NCBI GenBank assembly: GCA_039808325.1 | Contig: JBDHSU010000051.1 | Location: 1-25,379 of the forward strand | DNA: 25,379 nucleotides | Reading direction: 5' to 3' | From: JAFKKS01 sp039808325 | Lineage (GTDB): Bacteria; Pseudomonadota; Alphaproteobacteria; Rhizobiales; Xanthobacteraceae | Part shown: positions 23,317 to 25,379 of the stretch, piece after piece | How the letters are laid out: the number at the start of each line of letters is the position of its first letter | Position numbering within the stretch: the stretch's first letter is position 1 | Position numbers and translations under genes: made by a program | Notes under the pieces: model-generated | Databases searched by the model: none | Told to the model about the DNA's origin: nothing | What the model saw: the letters and a program-made list of their open reading frames with translations, nothing else

Positions 23317-25278
23317 GTGAAATCGATCCGCGGCCTCAAACGGTTGGGATTTGGCCTCGCTGCCGTTGCCGCCGCCGGTATCGCCGCCCTCGCGGCGCTG
23401 CCCCTGTTCGTCCCGGCCGACGTGGTCCGCGATTCGGTCCAATCCGAGCTGCGCACGGTGACGGGCCTCGACCTGACGCTGCACGGCGACGTCGTCGTGT
23501 CGCTCTTTCCCATCGGCTCGGTGCGCTTCTCGGATGTGACGCTGAGCAGCGACCGCGCCAGCCAGCCGGCCCTGGCCGCCGAGCGGCTGCGGGCGCATCT
23601 GCGGTTCCTGCCGCTGCTGCTCGGCCGCATCGAGGTCGCCGACGTCGCCCTGATTCATCCCCGCATTCTGGTGGATATCGACACGTCCGGGCATTCCAAC
23701 TGGTCAGCCCTGCTCGAAACGCTGACGCGGGCGCTCAAGCCCGACGCCCAGTCCGAGGGAATGCCGTTTTCCGAGGTGCGCGTCACCGGCGGGACAATCC
23801 TGATCAACGACGAGAAGCGCGGCATCACCGAGACCATGGAGGCGGTCGAACTGTCGCTCGCCTGGCCCGCCATCTCGAAGAGCTTCGGCGCCACCGGCCA
23901 GTTCATGTGGCGTGGCGAGAAAGTCGATGCGAGCGTCAATCTCGGCGACTTCTTCTCCGCTCTCAGCGGCACTCGCTCCGGCGTGAAGCTGCGCCTCGCG
24001 AGCTCGCTGCTGAAGCTCGGATTCGACGGCCATTTCAGCTATCGTCCGACCCTCAAGGTCGAGGGCAACCTCTCTGCCGACAGCATGTCGCTGCGCAGCG
24101 CGTTGCGTTGGACCGGGCAGACACCGCCGCCGGGCGGCGGCCTCGGCCACTTCACGCTCAAATCGCAGACCAACATCGTCGGGACGACGGTGGCGCTCTC
24201 CAACGTCAACGTCGAGTTGGACGGCAACTCAGCCGAGGGCGTTCTTACGGTCACCAGCGACGACCGGGCGATACTGCAAGGCACGCTCGCGGCGGAAAGC
24301 TTCGACGCGACGCCGTACATCTCCACCATCCGGCTTCTCGGCGCCAACGAGCGCGACTGGAGCAGCGCGCCGCTCGACCTCGGCGGGCTTTCCGGCACCG
24401 AGTTCGACTTGCGCCTTTCGGCCGCGCGCGTCCAGGTCGGAAGCGTCAAAGCGGGCCGAACGGCAGCGGCCGCGACGCTGCGCAATGGCGCGCTCGGTCT
24501 CGTGATCGGCGAAGCACAGGCGTTCGGCGGCGTCGTCAAAGGCTCACTCAGCCTCGCGCGCAATCAGCCCGGCGCTGCTCTCAAGGCGCAGATGCAGTTC
24601 ACCGACGTCGATCTCGACGCCTGTCTTGCCGCACTGTTCGGCCTCCACCGGCTGGAGGGGCACGGCAACCTGCATCTGGCGCTGAACGGGGCGGGCGCGG
24701 ATGTTCTCAGCCTCACCCGGACGATGGACGGAAGCGCGAGCCTGACGGCGCGCGAGGGCGCGCTCTCCGGTGTCAATGTGGAGCAATTGCTGCGCCGGCT
24801 GGAGCGGCGGCCCTTGTCCGGCGGCAACGAGTTCCGCAGCGGGCGCACACCGTTCAACAATCTCGTCGTGAAGGCGAAAATCGCCGACGGCACGGCCACC
24901 ATCGAAGACGTCAAGCTCGAAGGCACGTCGGTCCGCCTCGCCCTGGGCGGCTCGGCGTCGATCCCGCAGCGCGATCTCGACCTGAAGGGCACGGCGAGCC
25001 TGCTCGACGCGACGGCGCGCGACAGCGCCGCCGGCACATTCGACCTGCCCTTCGTCGTCCGCGGCCATTGGGACGACCCGATGATGATGCCCGACGTCGA
25101 GAGCCTCATCCGCCGCTCCGGCGCGGCGGCGCCGCTGCTCGACGCCGTGCGTTCAGGCCGCGCCCGCGACGCCGTGCGCTCCGCCATCGAACAACTCACG
25201 ACGCGCGGCGGAACACCGGCCAAGCCTGCGGACCCGGCGGCCACGGCGCCCTCCGCCTCCGCCGCCCCGCAACAGTGA
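23317..25278 (+). CDS. AsmA-family protein
   Basis: A 653-residue inner-membrane-anchored periplasmic protein of the AsmA family, thought to take part in lipid transport or outer-membrane assembly. Residues 6-31 form one hydrophobic anchor (RLGFGLAAVAAAGIAALAAL, then PLFVP). Next comes the N-terminal AsmA beta domain (TGLDLTLHGDVVVSLFPIG, VRFSDVTLSS), a long beta-rich middle and the C-terminal AsmA part (DVLSLTRTMDGSASLTAREG, GVNVEQLLRR, NEFRSGRTPFNNL, GTFDLPFVVRGHWDDPMMMP). The C-terminal tail is Ala/Pro-rich. The GTG at 23317 is the best start: it precedes the anchor directly and overlaps the stop of a 9-codon ORF (GTGA); its ribosome binding site is weak. Single gene, divergent from aacS. 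The family is sure, the function general. Confidence 0.88.
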   Translation: MKSIRGLKRLGFGLAAVAAAGIAALAALPLFVPADVVRDSVQSELRTVTGLDLTLHGDVVVSLFPIGSVRFSDVTLSSDRASQPALAAERLRAHLRFLPLLLGRIEVADVALIHPRILVDIDTSGHSNWSALLETLTRALKPDAQSEGMPFSEVRVTGGTILINDEKRGITETMEAVELSLAWPAISKSFGATGQFMWRGEKVDASVNLGDFFSALSGTRSGVKLRLASSLLKLGFDGHFSYRPTLKVEGNLSADSMSLRSALRWTGQTPPPGGGLGHFTLKSQTNIVGTTVALSNVNVELDGNSAEGVLTVTSDDRAILQGTLAAESFDATPYISTIRLLGANERDWSSAPLDLGGLSGTEFDLRLSAARVQVGSVKAGRTAAAATLRNGALGLVIGEAQAFGGVVKGSLSLARNQPGAALKAQMQFTDVDLDACLAALFGLHRLEGHGNLHLALNGAGADVLSLTRTMDGSASLTAREGALSGVNVEQLLRRLERRPLSGGNEFRSGRTPFNNLVVKAKIADGTATIEDVKLEGTSVRLALGGSASIPQRDLDLKGTASLLDATARDSAAGTFDLPFVVRGHWDDPMMMPDVESLIRRSGAAAPLLDAVRSGRARDAVRSAIEQLTTRGGTPAKPADPAATAPSASAAPQQ

Positions 25279-25289
25279 AGGCTCGATCA

Positions 25290-25379
25290 CGATGATTTTG
25301 GGTCGAATCGATCCAAAATCATGAACGTGATCGATTCTCATAACTTGGAGCGGGATGCGGGCGGAAAACCGCTGCACAC
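25290..25379. repeat. Composite intergenic palindromic repeat, cut by right edge
   Basis: ATGATTTTGG and CCAAAATCAT flank an 11-nt spacer, and outer GATCACG/CGTGATC arms extend it. About 20 nt on, GAGCGGGATGCGGGCGGAAA begins a second palindromic unit whose other arm lies beyond the window. I recall this two-part sequence as a common intergenic repeat in Bradyrhizobium-type genomes. It follows the AsmA stop by about 10 nt and may also act as a transcription end. Confidence 0.6.

Overview
The window is a stretch of ordinary chromosome from a high-GC alphaproteobacterium. It most likely belongs to the Hyphomicrobiales (Rhizobiales), close to the Bradyrhizobium/Rhodopseudomonas/Pseudolabrys group. 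Supporting signs are the class II HDAC-like gene - xseB - dxs order, a NepR-like protein behind a sigma-EcfG type promoter, a PdhS/PleC/DivJ-type cytoplasmic histidine kinase, a pair of phasins, and palindromic intergenic repeats of the kind known from these genomes. No transposase, integrase, phage gene, CRISPR array, tRNA or rRNA was found. No gene-free stretch exceeds about 250 bases.

Layout. 1-2764 (minus): HDAC-like deacetylase, xseB, and dxs running off the left edge (C-terminus missing). 2846-3165 (plus): a 65-residue NepR-like protein with a matching GGAAC-N17-CGTT promoter and a very long hairpin after it. 3211-4224 (plus): a palindromic repeat, then a ring-cleaving VOC dioxygenase. 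4314-8009 (minus): acyl-CoA dehydrogenase, then DUF3311 protein plus SSS-family monocarboxylate symporter. 8124-11007 (plus): an overlapping cluster of threonylcarbamoyl-AMP synthase, D-2-hydroxyacid (hydroxyglutarate-type) dehydrogenase and a YpeA-type acetyltransferase. 11182-12297 (minus): two phasins, with a terminator and a promoter overlapped by an inverted repeat. 12545-16254 (plus): hybrid PAS sensor kinase overlapping a 2-keto-4-pentenoate hydratase-family enzyme. 16360-18074 (plus): secreted DUF1194 VWA protein overlapping a PLP dehydratase. 18298-21124 (plus): Fe3+ ABC transporter binding protein and fused permease, with no ATPase. 21195-23147 (minus): acetoacetyl-CoA synthetase. 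23317-25278 (plus): AsmA-family protein, followed by an intergenic repeat cut by the right edge.

Themes. Phasins and acetoacetyl-CoA synthetase point to polyhydroxybutyrate storage and use. The symporter, acyl-CoA dehydrogenase, hydratase and ring-cleaving dioxygenase fit a versatile heterotroph living on organic acids and aromatics. The most unusual element is the orphan NepR-like gene, which looks like an extra, self-contained input to the general stress response. Next are the phasin promoter/operator and the kinase coupled to a catabolic enzyme.
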